A stretch of 64,000 bases of DNA, taken from the NCBI GenBank assembly GCA_035527975.1, contig DATKZM010000060.1, positions 1 through 64,000 of the forward strand. Direction: 5' to 3'. The first letter of the stretch is position 1. Each line of letters opens with the position of its first letter. Of the stretch, positions 53,029 to 61,844 are shown in pieces. The translations under genes were made by a program, and so were the position numbers. This DNA is from DATKZM01 sp035527975 (lineage in GTDB: Bacteria > Pseudomonadota > Alphaproteobacteria > JAPULJ01). Below the pieces are notes generated by a model. The model worked only from the letters and a program-made list of their open reading frames with translations. It was not told where the DNA came from and did not search any database.

Positions 53029-53066
53029 GAGGGCGATGTGTGTGTGCGGGGACACCGACCGTAATT

Positions 53067-53128
53067 GTAGGGGCGGGTTTTCAACCCGCCCTCGGGCGGT
53101 GGCGGGCGGGTTTGAAACCCGCCCCTAC
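53067..53128. repeat. Inverted pair of GTAGGGGCGGGTTT repeats
   Basis: GTAGGGGCGGGTTT (53067-53080) and AAACCCGCCCCTAC (53115-53128) are perfect 14-bp arms. Each is also part of an inner hairpin, GGCGGGTTT/AAACCCGCC or a near variant. It is a third palindromic family, distinct from the 16950 and 38615 families. Confidence 0.9.
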
Positions 53129-53164
53129 GAATAGGAATGCGCCGTCCACGTTTTCCCCTTAACC

Positions 53165-53192
53165 CGTCATCTCCGCGAATGCGGCAATGACG
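53165..53192. repeat. Degenerate single copy of the 38615-family repeat
   Basis: CGTCATCTCCGCGAATGC followed by GGCAATGACG keeps the outer CGTCAT/ATGACG arms of the family but has a decayed inner stem. It lies upstream of an SDR gene, where it would otherwise appear to be part of that reading frame. Confidence 0.75.
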
Positions 53193-53282
53193 ATGCAGAG
53201 CGGCGGACAGCGCGGCAACTGGCTCCTCGCTGCCTTCCCCGTTAAGCTCGGCCCAAGCGGAACGGCGGAAGGACCGGGGAAC

Positions 53283-54161
53283 GTGAAGGCTGTATCAACA
53301 CGGACAGTGCTCATCACGGGCGCGGCCTCGGGCATCGGGGCAGCGACGGCGCGGCGGTTCGTTGATGGCGGCTGGTTCGTCGGCCTTGCCGATATCGATG
53401 CCGAGGGCGCCGCGGCACTGGCCCGGGACCTTGGCACGGAGCGCGCATTGGCGCTCACGCTCGATGTGCGCGACGACGCAGCCTGGGCGCGCGCGGCCGA
53501 GGCATTCGGGAATGCAACGGGCGGTCGGCTCGATGCGCTGATCAACAATGCCGGGCTGTTGGCGGCGGGGCCGCTCGCGGACTTGCCGGCGGACAGGCTG
53601 CGCGCGATGGTCGATGTCAACCTGACCGGCGCGGCGCTGGGTGTACAGGCCTGCCTGCCCTTGCTGAAGGCGACGCCCGGGGCGCGCATCGTCAATGTGG
53701 CATCGATCTCGGGATTGCGGGCGATGCCCGAGGCGGCGGTCTATTCGGCGACCAAGTACGCGCTGCGAGGCCTGAGCCAGGCGCTGCGCGACGAGCTGCG
53801 GCCTTCGGGCGTGGCGGTCAGCACGGTCTATCCGGCCTTCGCCGCGACGCCGATGCTGGCGGCCGGCGGAAACGGCGTCGACGCAAAGCTTCTGGCGCGT
53901 CTGGATGTCGCCGGCTTCCGACACTACACGGCGGAATCGATTGCCAAGGCGATTTGGAAGGCGGTGACGCGCGGTCGCAACGAAGCGGGTGCGGGCGGCC
54001 AGGCGCGGGCGATGCGCTTGCTCGCAGCCACCTGCCCACCGCTGCTGGCGCTGCTGTGGCGGCTCGGCCGGCTGCGGGCAGGCAGAGCCGCTAAAGCAGC
54101 GCGTGAACCCGCGCCCGCAGATCGGCCAACGCCTCGGCCTCGAACCACGGGTTCTTCTTGA
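53283..54161 (+). CDS. Short-chain dehydrogenase/reductase
   Basis: A classical SDR of 292 residues: nucleotide site ITGAASGIGAATARRF, NNAG (INNAGLLAAG), catalytic SGLRAMPEAAVYSATKYAL. The tail is long and basic (about 245-292) with a short hydrophobic patch. I chose GTG 53283 with CCGGGGA upstream; the upstream ATG runs through a palindromic repeat. Its last 71 bp overlap the convergent glycosylase gene, so the Pro/Arg-rich C-terminus may be recent. Substrate unknown. Confidence 0.82.
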   Translation: MKAVSTRTVLITGAASGIGAATARRFVDGGWFVGLADIDAEGAAALARDLGTERALALTLDVRDDAAWARAAEAFGNATGGRLDALINNAGLLAAGPLADLPADRLRAMVDVNLTGAALGVQACLPLLKATPGARIVNVASISGLRAMPEAAVYSATKYALRGLSQALRDELRPSGVAVSTVYPAFAATPMLAAGGNGVDAKLLARLDVAGFRHYTAESIAKAIWKAVTRGRNEAGAGGQARAMRLLAATCPPLLALLWRLGRLRAGRAAKAAREPAPADRPTPRPRTTGSS

Positions 54162-54687
54162 GCCAGTTGGCGCTGCGCCAGCTCGGGTGCGGCGTCGGGA
54201 AATATTCCGGTCCGAAATCGCGCCAGCGCTTGACCGTTGCTGTGAGCGTCTTTTCGCGGCGCTTGCCGAGATAATGCCACTGCGCGTACTGGCCGACCAA
54301 AAGCGTGACCGCGATCTGCGGCATTCGTGTCAGCAGCGGTTCATGCCAGAGCGGCGCGCATTCGGGCCGGGGCGGCAGATCGCCGCCGCGCTCGTGACGG
54401 CCCGGATAGCAAAAGCCCGAGGGCACGATGGCGATGCGGGCCTCGTCGTAGAAGGTCTCCTTGTCGACATCGAGCCAGTCGCGCAGCCGGTCGCCCGAGG
54501 GATCATCCCAGGGAACGCCGCTTTCGTGGACCTTGGTGCCGGGCGCCTGGCCGATGATGAGGATCCGCGCAGTATCGCTGGCGCGCAGCACCGGACGCGG
54601 GCCCAGCGGTAGATGCGCTTCACATACCCTGCAATCGCGGATGCGGGCCAGGAGCGCGTCGAGGGTCTCGGTTTTGCTAGTGTTCAC
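54091..54687 (-). CDS. Uracil-DNA glycosylase family protein
   Basis: A 198-residue protein of the UDG-like fold: RDCRVCEAHLPLGPRPVL, the first active-site loop IIGQAPGTKVHESGVPWDDPSGDRLRDWL, and the last loop TPHPSWRSANWLKKNPWF. It lacks the four-Cys Fe-S set of families 4 and 5. Close homologues are annotated as uracil-DNA glycosylase-like, but activity is unproven for this branch. The start overlaps the cobB stop by four bases. Confidence 0.85.
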   Translation of the reverse strand: MNTSKTETLDALLARIRDCRVCEAHLPLGPRPVLRASDTARILIIGQAPGTKVHESGVPWDDPSGDRLRDWLDVDKETFYDEARIAIVPSGFCYPGRHERGGDLPPRPECAPLWHEPLLTRMPQIAVTLLVGQYAQWHYLGKRREKTLTATVKRWRDFGPEYFPTPHPSWRSANWLKKNPWFEAEALADLRARVHALL

Positions 54688-55427
54688 CAGGCGCCACCCG
54701 CCGGAACCTGCCAGCCATTGGTGAGCAGCTCGTCAACAAAGGACGGCACGACCTCGGTTGCCTGGCCATAGCGCTTGTCGGCAAAAACCGTCGCGCCCTC
54801 GGACGGCTCAAGGTTGAGCTCGACCGTGTGCGCGCCGACCATCGACCGCGCTTCGTCAACGAAGCCGGCCGCCGGATAGACGTTGCCCGAGGTGCCGATG
54901 GAGAGGAAAAGATGGCAGGTGCACAGCGCCTGCTCGATGCGGTTCATGTCGAGCGGCATCTCGCCGAACCAGACGACATGGGGACGCATGCCGCCGGGCC
55001 GCCCGCAATCGGCGCAGCCGAGCTCGACGCTCAACGTCCCTTCCCATTCGGTGATCGCCTGGCAATGGTCGCAGCGCGCCTTGGCCATCTCGCCATGCAT
55101 GTGGATGAGGTTTTGCGAGCCCGCCCGCTCGTGCAGATCGTCGATATTCTGCGTCACCAGCAACACTTCGTCGGGCCATTCGCGTTCCAGCCGGGCCAGC
55201 GCTTCATGGGCGGAGTTGGGGCGGATGTTGCCTCCGACCATGCCGGCGCGGCGGTCATTATAAAACTGGAGCACGGTCTTGGGATCGCGCTGATAGGCCT
55301 CGTAGGTGGCGACGTCTTCGATGCGCACTTTGGACCACAACCCGTCCTCGTCGCGGAAGGTGTCGAGCCCGGACTCCTTGGAGATCCCCGCTCCGGTCAG
55401 GATCACGATCCGCCCGTCCTTGCGCAT
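54684..55427 (-). CDS. cobB: NAD-dependent protein deacylase (sirtuin, class III)
   Basis: Removes acyl groups from lysine using NAD. About 247 residues: GAGISKESGLDTFRDEDGLW, TQNIDDLHERAG, catalytic His in HMHGE, zinc knuckles CDHC and CADC. Tyr and Arg in FYNDRRAG are the pair that favours succinyl/malonyl-lysine in class III sirtuins. I chose ATG 55427, about 10 nt after CGGGGA; ATG 55436 is also possible. It is divergent from the phosphatase gene and coupled to the glycosylase gene. Confidence 0.92.
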   Translation of the reverse strand: MRKDGRIVILTGAGISKESGLDTFRDEDGLWSKVRIEDVATYEAYQRDPKTVLQFYNDRRAGMVGGNIRPNSAHEALARLEREWPDEVLLVTQNIDDLHERAGSQNLIHMHGEMAKARCDHCQAITEWEGTLSVELGCADCGRPGGMRPHVVWFGEMPLDMNRIEQALCTCHLFLSIGTSGNVYPAAGFVDEARSMVGAHTVELNLEPSEGATVFADKRYGQATEVVPSFVDELLTNGWQVPAGGAW

Positions 55428-55540
55428 GGCCGCCATTCCCCGCCGATCGCATGGTTTTGAAGTGCACGCCTGCAGCTTATGATAGCGGCTGACCCGGGCG
55501 TGAGATAGCGCCCGGGCGTTATCGGGGAAAGGAAACAAGC

Positions 55541-56020
55541 TTGGTCGCGGTTCTTTTCGTTTGCACGGGAAATATCTGCCGCTCGCCGACAGCCGAAGGC
55601 GTCATGCGCAAGCTGGTCGCCGGGCGCGGACATGACGACCGGATCGTCATCGATTCCGCCGGCACCCACGGCTATCACGAGGGCGAGCCGCCCGACGCGC
55701 GGAGCATCGAGGCGGCGGCAAGGCGCGGCGTCGATATCTCGGGCCAGCGGGCGCGGCGCATCCGCGAGGACGACTTCGCGAAATTCGATCTCATCCTTGC
55801 CATGGATAGAGGCCATGCGCGCATCCTAACCCGCCAGACGCCGCGGGGGTCCGATGCGCGGGTCGCGATGTTCCTCGACTACGCGCCGCATCTTGGTGCG
55901 AGCGACGTGCCCGATCCCTACTATGGCGGCGGCGGCGGGTTCGAGCTGGTGCTCGACATGACCGAGGCGGCTGCCGCCGGCCTGATCGACGCGATCGAGC
56001 AGGAATTCATGCTCGACTAA
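55541..56020 (+). CDS. Low-molecular-weight protein-tyrosine-phosphatase family
   Basis: A 159-residue phosphatase with the CX5R loop FVCTGNICRSPTAEG at the N-terminus and the general-acid DPYYGG near 125. TTG 55541 is the start, with AAGGA 9 nt upstream. There is no capsule kinase nearby. Members of this family can dephosphorylate phospho-Tyr, phospho-Arg or sugar-amine phosphates on proteins; the ketosamine kinase two genes downstream makes the last possibility worth testing. Confidence 0.9.
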   Translation: MVAVLFVCTGNICRSPTAEGVMRKLVAGRGHDDRIVIDSAGTHGYHEGEPPDARSIEAAARRGVDISGQRARRIREDDFAKFDLILAMDRGHARILTRQTPRGSDARVAMFLDYAPHLGASDVPDPYYGGGGGFELVLDMTEAAAAGLIDAIEQEFMLD

Positions 56021-56066
56021 CCGGCGGCGGCAAGCAATCAACGCCGGCAAGGTGAGGAGGGAATCG

Positions 56067-57680
56067 ATGCCAACGCCGACCATGCCAGCACCCGTTATGT
56101 ACGACTATGTGATCGTCGGCGCCGGCTCGGCCGGCTGCGTGCTGGCCAGCCGGCTCTCCGAAGACCCGCAAACCCGCGTCTGCCTGCTCGAGGCCGGCAA
56201 GCCCGATGACAGCTTCCTGGTGCGCATCCCCGCCGCCCTGCCGCTGATGGTCGCCTTCAAGCAGCGCAACTGGGCCTTCAAGACCGTGCCCCAGCCAGGG
56301 CTCGGCGGCCGGCAAGGCTACCAGCCGCGGGGCAAGACCCTGGGCGGCTCAAGCGCCACCAACGCGATGATCTATATCCGTGGCGACGCCTCGGACTATG
56401 ACGTCTGGGCGGCGGCCGGCAATGCCGGCTGGGGCTGGCAGGACGTGCTGCCCTATTTCCTGAAATCTGAGAACAATGAGCGGCTCGAGGGGCCCCGGCA
56501 CGCCAAGGGCGGGCCGCTCAACGTCGCCGATGGGCGTTCGCTCAATCCTTTCGCGGCGCGGTTTCTTAACGCGTGCGGCCAGTTGCAGCTGCCGATCACC
56601 GAGGACTTCAACGGAGACAGCCAGGAAGGCTTCGGGCTCTATCAACTCACCCAGATCGATGGCGAGCGCATGAGCGCGGCCCGCGCCTATCTGCATCCCG
56701 CCGCCGATCGCCCGAACCTCGACATCGTCACCGGCGCGCAGGCAACGGGGATCGCCTTCGAGGGCAAGCGGGCGGTGGGCGTCGACTACCGCAAGGGCGG
56801 CGCCGATCACGAGGCGCGCGCCGAGGGCGAGGTGATCCTTTCGGGCGGGGCGTTCAACTCGCCGCATTTGCTGCAGCTTTCCGGGATCGGCCGGCCCGAA
56901 GAGCTGCGCGCGCACGGGATCGACCCGCGTCATGCGCTGCCCGGGGTCGGGCGAAACCTGCAGGACCATGTCGACTACGTCCATGTCTGCAAGACCGCCT
57001 CGCGCGAGGCCTTCGGGCTGTCGCTGGGCGGCACGCCGCGAACGCTCGGCGCGATGCGGGAGTTCCGCAAGCACCGGCGCGGCATGATGACCACCAACTA
57101 CGCCGAGGCCGGCGGCTTCTGGAAGACCGACCCGGCGCTCGATGTCCCCAACATCCAGTTTCACTTCGTCGTCGGCATCGTCGACGACCATGCGCGCAAG
57201 ACGCATCTCGGCCACGGCTATAGCTGCCATGTCTGCCTGCTGCGACCAAAGAGCCGGGGCAGCGTTTCGCTCGCCTCGGCCGACCCGCTGGCTCCGCCGG
57301 CGATCGATCCCAACTATTTCGATGCGGAAGAAGACCTCGACGTGATGGTCGAGGCCTATCGGCTGCAGCAACGCATCCTCGATGCGCCCGCCTTCGACGA
57401 TGTGCGCAAGAAACCGCTCTACGCGGTCGATGCCGGGGACGACGCGGCGGTGCGGGCGATGATCCGCCAGCGCGCCGATACGGTTTATCACCCCGTGGGA
57501 ACCTGCCGCATGGGCAGCGACGGCGAGGCCGTGGTCGATCAAACGCTCAAGGTGTGCGGGCTTGAAGGATTGCGCGTGGTCGACGCCTCGATCATGCCGA
57601 CGATCGTCGGCGGCAACACCAACGCACCCACCATCATGATCGCCGAGAAAGCCGCCGACATGATCCTCGGCCGGGGCTGA
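56067..57680 (+). CDS. GMC-family FAD oxidoreductase (choline dehydrogenase-like)
   Basis: A 537-residue flavoprotein: FAD site YVIVGAGSAGCVLASRLSED, GMC signature GKTLGGSSATNAMIYIRG, second signature SGGAFNSPHLLQLSGIG, and the catalytic His region YHPVGTCRMG with NTNAPT near the C-terminus. It oxidises an alcohol, sugar or polyol; substrate unknown. AGGAGGGA before ATG 56067 decides the start. It is followed after 10 bp by the ketosamine kinase gene. Confidence 0.92.
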   Translation: MPTPTMPAPVMYDYVIVGAGSAGCVLASRLSEDPQTRVCLLEAGKPDDSFLVRIPAALPLMVAFKQRNWAFKTVPQPGLGGRQGYQPRGKTLGGSSATNAMIYIRGDASDYDVWAAAGNAGWGWQDVLPYFLKSENNERLEGPRHAKGGPLNVADGRSLNPFAARFLNACGQLQLPITEDFNGDSQEGFGLYQLTQIDGERMSAARAYLHPAADRPNLDIVTGAQATGIAFEGKRAVGVDYRKGGADHEARAEGEVILSGGAFNSPHLLQLSGIGRPEELRAHGIDPRHALPGVGRNLQDHVDYVHVCKTASREAFGLSLGGTPRTLGAMREFRKHRRGMMTTNYAEAGGFWKTDPALDVPNIQFHFVVGIVDDHARKTHLGHGYSCHVCLLRPKSRGSVSLASADPLAPPAIDPNYFDAEEDLDVMVEAYRLQQRILDAPAFDDVRKKPLYAVDAGDDAAVRAMIRQRADTVYHPVGTCRMGSDGEAVVDQTLKVCGLEGLRVVDASIMPTIVGGNTNAPTIMIAEKAADMILGRG

Positions 57681-57690
57681 GCGGAGACCC

Positions 57691-58539
57691 ATGGATGCAG
57701 CCGACCGTATCGAGGCGGCGATCGGCCGGCGGCCGGTGCGGCTGGCGCCGCTGTCCGGTGGCTGCATCGCCGAGATCTATCGCGCAGATTTTGCCGACGG
57801 TGAGCGGCTCGTCGCCAAGCTTGCTGGCGACGGCGGCGATCTCGCGCTCGAGGCTTACATGCTCGATTACCTGCGCGCGAACTCCGCGCTGCCGGTGCCG
57901 GCGGTGATCCATGGCGCAGCGGATCTGCTGGTCATGGAGTACATCGAGACGGCCGGCAGCCTCACCGCGAACGCCGAGTGCCACGCGGCCGAGCTGCTCG
58001 CCGCGCTGCACGGCGTCAGCGCGCTCAAATTTGGGCACGAACACGACACGCTGATCGGGCCGCTAAATCAACCGAACTTGCAATGCCCATCGTGGCGCGA
58101 TTTCTTCTGTGACCAGCGGTTACTCGCCATGGCCCGCGTGGCGTTGGAGGCCGGGCGGCTGCCGGGCGCGACGATGGCGCGGATCGAGACGTTGGCGGGC
58201 CGGCTGGACGAATGGATCGATGAGCCGGCCGTACCATCCCTCATCCATGGCGACATGTGGGGCGGCAATGTGCTCACCAAGGACGGCCGCATTGCCGGCT
58301 TCGTCGATCCGGCGATCTACTACGCCGACGCCGAGATCGAGCTGGCGTTCGCAACGCTTTTTTCGACCTTCGGCAAGCCGTTCTTTCAGCGCTATGGCGA
58401 GATCCGGCCGCTCAAGCCCGGCTTTTTCGAAGTCCGGCGCGAGCTCTACAACCTCTATCCGCTGCTGGTCCATGTTCGCCTCTTCGGCGGCGGCTATCTC
58501 GGCGGCATCGAGGCGACGCTGAGGAAGCTTGGGTGTTGA
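57691..58539 (+). CDS. Fructosamine/ketosamine-3-kinase family protein
   Basis: A 282-residue kinase of the aminoglycoside phosphotransferase-like fold: PLSGGCIAEIYRADFADGERLVAKL for ATP binding, catalytic HGDMWGGNVL and the metal-binding DPAIYYADAEIELAFATLF, the FN3K-specific form. Bacterial members phosphorylate ribulosamines or erythrulosamines on glycated proteins, which destabilises the adduct. The phosphatase and oxidoreductase genes directly upstream are on the same strand. Confidence 0.9.
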   Translation: MDAADRIEAAIGRRPVRLAPLSGGCIAEIYRADFADGERLVAKLAGDGGDLALEAYMLDYLRANSALPVPAVIHGAADLLVMEYIETAGSLTANAECHAAELLAALHGVSALKFGHEHDTLIGPLNQPNLQCPSWRDFFCDQRLLAMARVALEAGRLPGATMARIETLAGRLDEWIDEPAVPSLIHGDMWGGNVLTKDGRIAGFVDPAIYYADAEIELAFATLFSTFGKPFFQRYGEIRPLKPGFFEVRRELYNLYPLLVHVRLFGGGYLGGIEATLRKLGC

Positions 58540-58568
58540 TGCGCTGCATCGAGCGACCGGTCCGCACA

Positions 58569-58593
58569 ACCCTCTCCCGCTTGCGGGAGAGGA
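58569..58593. repeat. Single REP palindrome (16950 family)
   Basis: CCCTCTCCCGCTTGCGGGAG followed by AGG, nearly identical to the end palindrome of the composite elements. It lies between convergent genes and ends a few bases before the thpR stop. Confidence 0.85.
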
Positions 58594-58597
58594 AACT

Positions 58598-59140
58598 CTA
58601 GGCAAGCTGAAGCCGATAGACCGCTTCGGGCGTGTGGATGGCGCCCGAATGCGAGAGAAAGCTTGAGAAGAGCGTGAAGCCCAAGGCTTTGAACGGGCCC
58701 GCCTGAAACGGATTATGCGCCGCCACGAAGTCACCGACGCGCCCCGGATTGGCGGCTTTGGCACGGCCCAAGGTAACGTGCGGCGTGAACTTACGCCCTT
58801 CCGGCGGCAGGCCGGTGCGCACCAATGCCGATTCGATCTTGCCATGCAGGTGTTCGAGCGGCGGATTGCGGGCCACTCCGGCCCAGATCGCGCGCGGCCG
58901 GGCGCCGTTGCCGAAAACGCCGATCCCGTCGAGCATGATCTCAAATCCCGGTACGTGGATGCCGGCGAGCGCGGCGTCGATGTCGCCGAGCGCCGCCTCC
59001 TGGACGTCGCCGATGAAGCGCAGTGTCAGATGCATGGTCTCCGGCGACAGCCAGCGCGCGCCCGGAACACCGCCGCAGAGCAAGGCCAGGCGCTCGCGAA
59101 GGCTCTCGGGCAATTCAATGGCGACGAACAGGCGAAGCAT
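58598..59140 (-). CDS. thpR: RNA 2',3'-cyclic 3'-phosphodiesterase (2H family)
   Basis: A 180-residue 2H phosphoesterase (formerly LigT). The two catalytic HxTx motifs are HLTL (ETMHLTLRFIGD, about 36-47) and HVTL (FTPHVTLGRAK, about 119-129). It opens 2',3'-cyclic phosphates on RNA. It is 35 bp downstream of the FIST gene, probably the same transcript. Confidence 0.93.
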   Translation of the reverse strand: MLRLFVAIELPESLRERLALLCGGVPGARWLSPETMHLTLRFIGDVQEAALGDIDAALAGIHVPGFEIMLDGIGVFGNGARPRAIWAGVARNPPLEHLHGKIESALVRTGLPPEGRKFTPHVTLGRAKAANPGRVGDFVAAHNPFQAGPFKALGFTLFSSFLSHSGAIHTPEAVYRLQLA

Positions 59141-59175
59141 CGGGCCGGATCCAGCGGATTACGCCGACGGTCGGA

Positions 59176-60279
59176 TCAGAGAAACAACACCAAGACGCCG
59201 GTATAGCCGTAAAGGCGGTCGTGGGAAATCTCGCCGTTGCCGAAGAAGCCGGCGAGGGGAAATTCGCCGAACGCCTCGCGGATCGCCGTCAGCTCGTGGC
59301 CCGGCGGCTGGAAAAGATTGGGCCCGCGCGCGATGCAGGAGAAATAAAGCCCGCCGCGCGGCCCGTCGCCGGCGCGCAGCTTCAAATCCCCCAGCATACG
59401 CTGGAGGTCCTTGGCCGCCGCCTCGGCATCGCGGCGCACGAAGAGCAACGTTTCGCCCACCTCGGCCGCCTCGCCGATCACGACAAGCCCGGCCTTGGGC
59501 TCGATCCCGACCAGGTTGCGCACGAGATAATCGCCCGTATCGGTGCCTGGGATCAGCTTGGCTGCGTGGATATTCTGCAGCCAGGGCCGTGGATCGGCAT
59601 CCTCGGCGACGCCGACATCCTCCAGCAGAACTTCCAGCGCCGGGCGACCGTCGAGCGAGACCACGATTGTCTCTTCGACCTCGGTAACTTCATGGAGCGT
59701 GCCGACGGGCGAGCAGCCCTGGCTCAATCCCACTGCGACCGGAACATCCTGGGCGATCAACACACCGGAGACGCCGCCATCGACGATGGCGCCGGCGACC
59801 TGCGGCTGGGCGCCGTCGGAGGCACTGAGCCCGCCAACGAGAAAGACGCCGCGCGCGGCGGCAAGCGCCCGCACGATCTGCGGCGTCGCCTGGTTGCGGG
59901 GATCGCCATGCACGACGCCGAGCCCCGCCGCGAAGGCCGGCTCCGCATTGTCCTTTGCGCCCTCGGGCTTGCTGATCAGCGGGATCATACGGTGCGCGCC
60001 GCCCGGCAGATTGGCCGTCATCACGGCGAGCGCGGGTTTTTCGAAATGCTCGATCCCGGTCGCGCAAACACCGAGGCCGATCGTGCCGACCCAGTCCTCG
60101 ATGCCGGTCGCCTTGCGCAGCGCCGCCACGATCTCGCCAAGCGCGCCCGCGATCTGGGGCGTTGCATAGACGAAGCCCAGCGTGTGGCCTTGCGCGGCGA
60201 TCCCGAGCTTTTCGACGCAGCGCGCCGTGAGAGTCGGCGCGTCGGCATCGGCTGCCTCGGCGAATGCGAAATCGGTCAT
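59176..60279 (-). CDS. FIST N/C domain protein
   Basis: A 367-residue soluble protein made of FIST_N (about 30-215, GLGVCATGIEHFEKPALAVMTANL, VFLVGGLSASDG) and FIST_C (about 225-345, DYLVRNLVGIEP, LYFSCIARGPNLF, FPLAGFFGNGEISH). FIST modules are thought to bind small ligands such as amino acids and often accompany signalling genes, but none lies next to this one. Function unknown. Confidence 0.88.
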   Translation of the reverse strand: MTDFAFAEAADADAPTLTARCVEKLGIAAQGHTLGFVYATPQIAGALGEIVAALRKATGIEDWVGTIGLGVCATGIEHFEKPALAVMTANLPGGAHRMIPLISKPEGAKDNAEPAFAAGLGVVHGDPRNQATPQIVRALAAARGVFLVGGLSASDGAQPQVAGAIVDGGVSGVLIAQDVPVAVGLSQGCSPVGTLHEVTEVEETIVVSLDGRPALEVLLEDVGVAEDADPRPWLQNIHAAKLIPGTDTGDYLVRNLVGIEPKAGLVVIGEAAEVGETLLFVRRDAEAAAKDLQRMLGDLKLRAGDGPRGGLYFSCIARGPNLFQPPGHELTAIREAFGEFPLAGFFGNGEISHDRLYGYTGVLVLFL

Positions 60280-60371
60280 GGATCTCCCGGGAGCTTCAAG
60301 TCGTCCGCCGCAGGCCCCGTCATAACAAGGCCGGCCCTAAGACCCAACAGAAACGAATCAGGAGATTCGCG

Positions 60372-61097
60372 TCAGCGAGCCTGTCGCGCTTGTTCATTGT
60401 CGCGCGCGGCAGCTATGAGGCGCTTGACGTACGGCGCGATGCGCGCGGCGACAATCTTCACCCCAGCGGCGTTGGGGTGGATGCCGTCGCGCTGGTTGAG
60501 CCGGGGGTCGGCCGCCACGCCGTCGAGAAAAAACGGATAAAGCATCACGCCGTGGGCCTTGGCCAGCGCCGGAAAGATCGCGTTGAAGTCAGCGCCGTAT
60601 TCGCGGCCAAGATTGGGCGGCGCCAGCATACCGGTGAGCAGCACGGGGATTTTCGCCGCCTTGAGCCGGCGCAGGATGGCATCGAGGTTCGCCTTGGTGT
60701 CGGCGGGATCAAGACCGCGCAAGCCGTCATTGCCGCCGAGCTCGACGATGGCGACATGCGGCTTGGCCTGCAGCGCCCAGGCCAGGCGCGCCCGGCCGCC
60801 CGCCGTGGTGTCGCCCGACACGCCGCCCTGCTGTATTTCAGCGCGCACGCCGAGCGCCGCCAACGCGGCCCGAAGCTGCGGCACGAAGCCCTGCTCGGCC
60901 GGCAGGCCATAGCCCGCCACCAGGCTGTCGCCCAGGGCCAGGATGCGCACGGGCGCGGTCTCCGCCGCCGAAGCGTCCCAGATTGCCGCGCCCGAAAAAA
61001 CGACCGCATTGAAAACCAGCGCCGTTAGTACATATCGGATAGAGGCGACAAACCGCCCCCGCCTGCCGCCCAGCCCTACAATCCGCTCGGATTTCAT
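60372..61097 (-). CDS. tesA: SGNH/GDSL esterase (TesA-like arylesterase)
   Basis: A secreted hydrolase of 241 residues. Signal-type segment (about 20-45), catalytic Ser in ALGDSLVAGYG, GGVSGDTTAGG, oxyanion GGND (ELGGNDGLRG) and catalytic Asp-His in QRDGIHPNAAG. It is the lysophospholipase L1/thioesterase I type. tesA divergent from ybbA-ybbP is a conserved arrangement. Its ATG (61097-61095) overlaps a possible ybbA ATG (61096-61098) on the other strand. Confidence 0.92.
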   Translation of the reverse strand: MKSERIVGLGGRRGRFVASIRYVLTALVFNAVVFSGAAIWDASAAETAPVRILALGDSLVAGYGLPAEQGFVPQLRAALAALGVRAEIQQGGVSGDTTAGGRARLAWALQAKPHVAIVELGGNDGLRGLDPADTKANLDAILRRLKAAKIPVLLTGMLAPPNLGREYGADFNAIFPALAKAHGVMLYPFFLDGVAADPRLNQRDGIHPNAAGVKIVAARIAPYVKRLIAAARDNEQARQAR

Positions 61098-61146
61098 GGA
61101 TTCCGCCAGTCCTGCCTCACCGACCGATCAAACCGCCGGAGCCGAC

Positions 61147-61812
61147 ATGGTCGTGCTCGACGACGTGCGGCTTACACTTGGGAGCGCCGCCGGTGAGGTC
61201 AACATCCTGCGCGGCATCGACCTGCGCATAGGCGCCGGCGAGGCGGTCGGCGTGGTCGGCCCGTCGGGTTCGGGCAAGACGACGATGATGATGGTCGTCG
61301 GCGGGCTTGAACGCCCGAGCAGCGGCAGCGTCACGATCGCCGGCGAGACACTGGGCACGCTTGACGAGGATGGGCTGGCGCGCTTTCGGCGCGACCGTAT
61401 CGGCATCGTCTTCCAGAACTTCCATCTTGTGCCCACCATGACGGCGCTGGAGAATGTCGCCATCCCGCTGGAATTCGCCGGGCGGAGCGATGCCTTCGAT
61501 CGCGCCCGCGAGGGCCTCGCCGCGGTCGGCCTCGCCGCGCGGGTCAGCCACTATCCGGGCCAACTTTCCGGCGGCGAGCAGCAGCGCGTGGCGCTTGCCC
61601 GCGCGGTCGCCATCAAGCCGCGCCTGATCATGGCCGACGAGCCGACGGGCAATCTCGACCGCGATACGGGCAAGGCGGTGATGGAGCTGTTGTTCGGCCT
61701 GCACGACGAGCTTGGCACCACGCTTATGCTGATCAGTCACGACGAGGCCCTGGCCCAACGCTGCGACCGCGTCATCCGCCTCGCCGACGGACGGATCATC
61801 GATGCGGGGTAA
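61147..61812 (+). CDS. ybbA: ABC transporter ATPase (YbbA/LolD-like)
   Basis: ATPase of a MacB-type exporter. Walker A GPSGSGKTTM, signature LSGGEQQRVALARA, Walker B LIMADEPTGNLD, switch His in LISHDEA. I chose ATG 61147 (221 residues), with GGAG 6-9 nt upstream; ATG 61096 would add 17 residues and overlap the tesA start. It pairs with the YbbP-type permease downstream, although a palindromic element lies between the two genes. Confidence 0.92.
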   Translation: MVVLDDVRLTLGSAAGEVNILRGIDLRIGAGEAVGVVGPSGSGKTTMMMVVGGLERPSSGSVTIAGETLGTLDEDGLARFRRDRIGIVFQNFHLVPTMTALENVAIPLEFAGRSDAFDRAREGLAAVGLAARVSHYPGQLSGGEQQRVALARAVAIKPRLIMADEPTGNLDRDTGKAVMELLFGLHDELGTTLMLISHDEALAQRCDRVIRLADGRIIDAG

Positions 61813-61844
61813 ATCAAAGACGGTGCGAGCCGATGGAAAGATAA

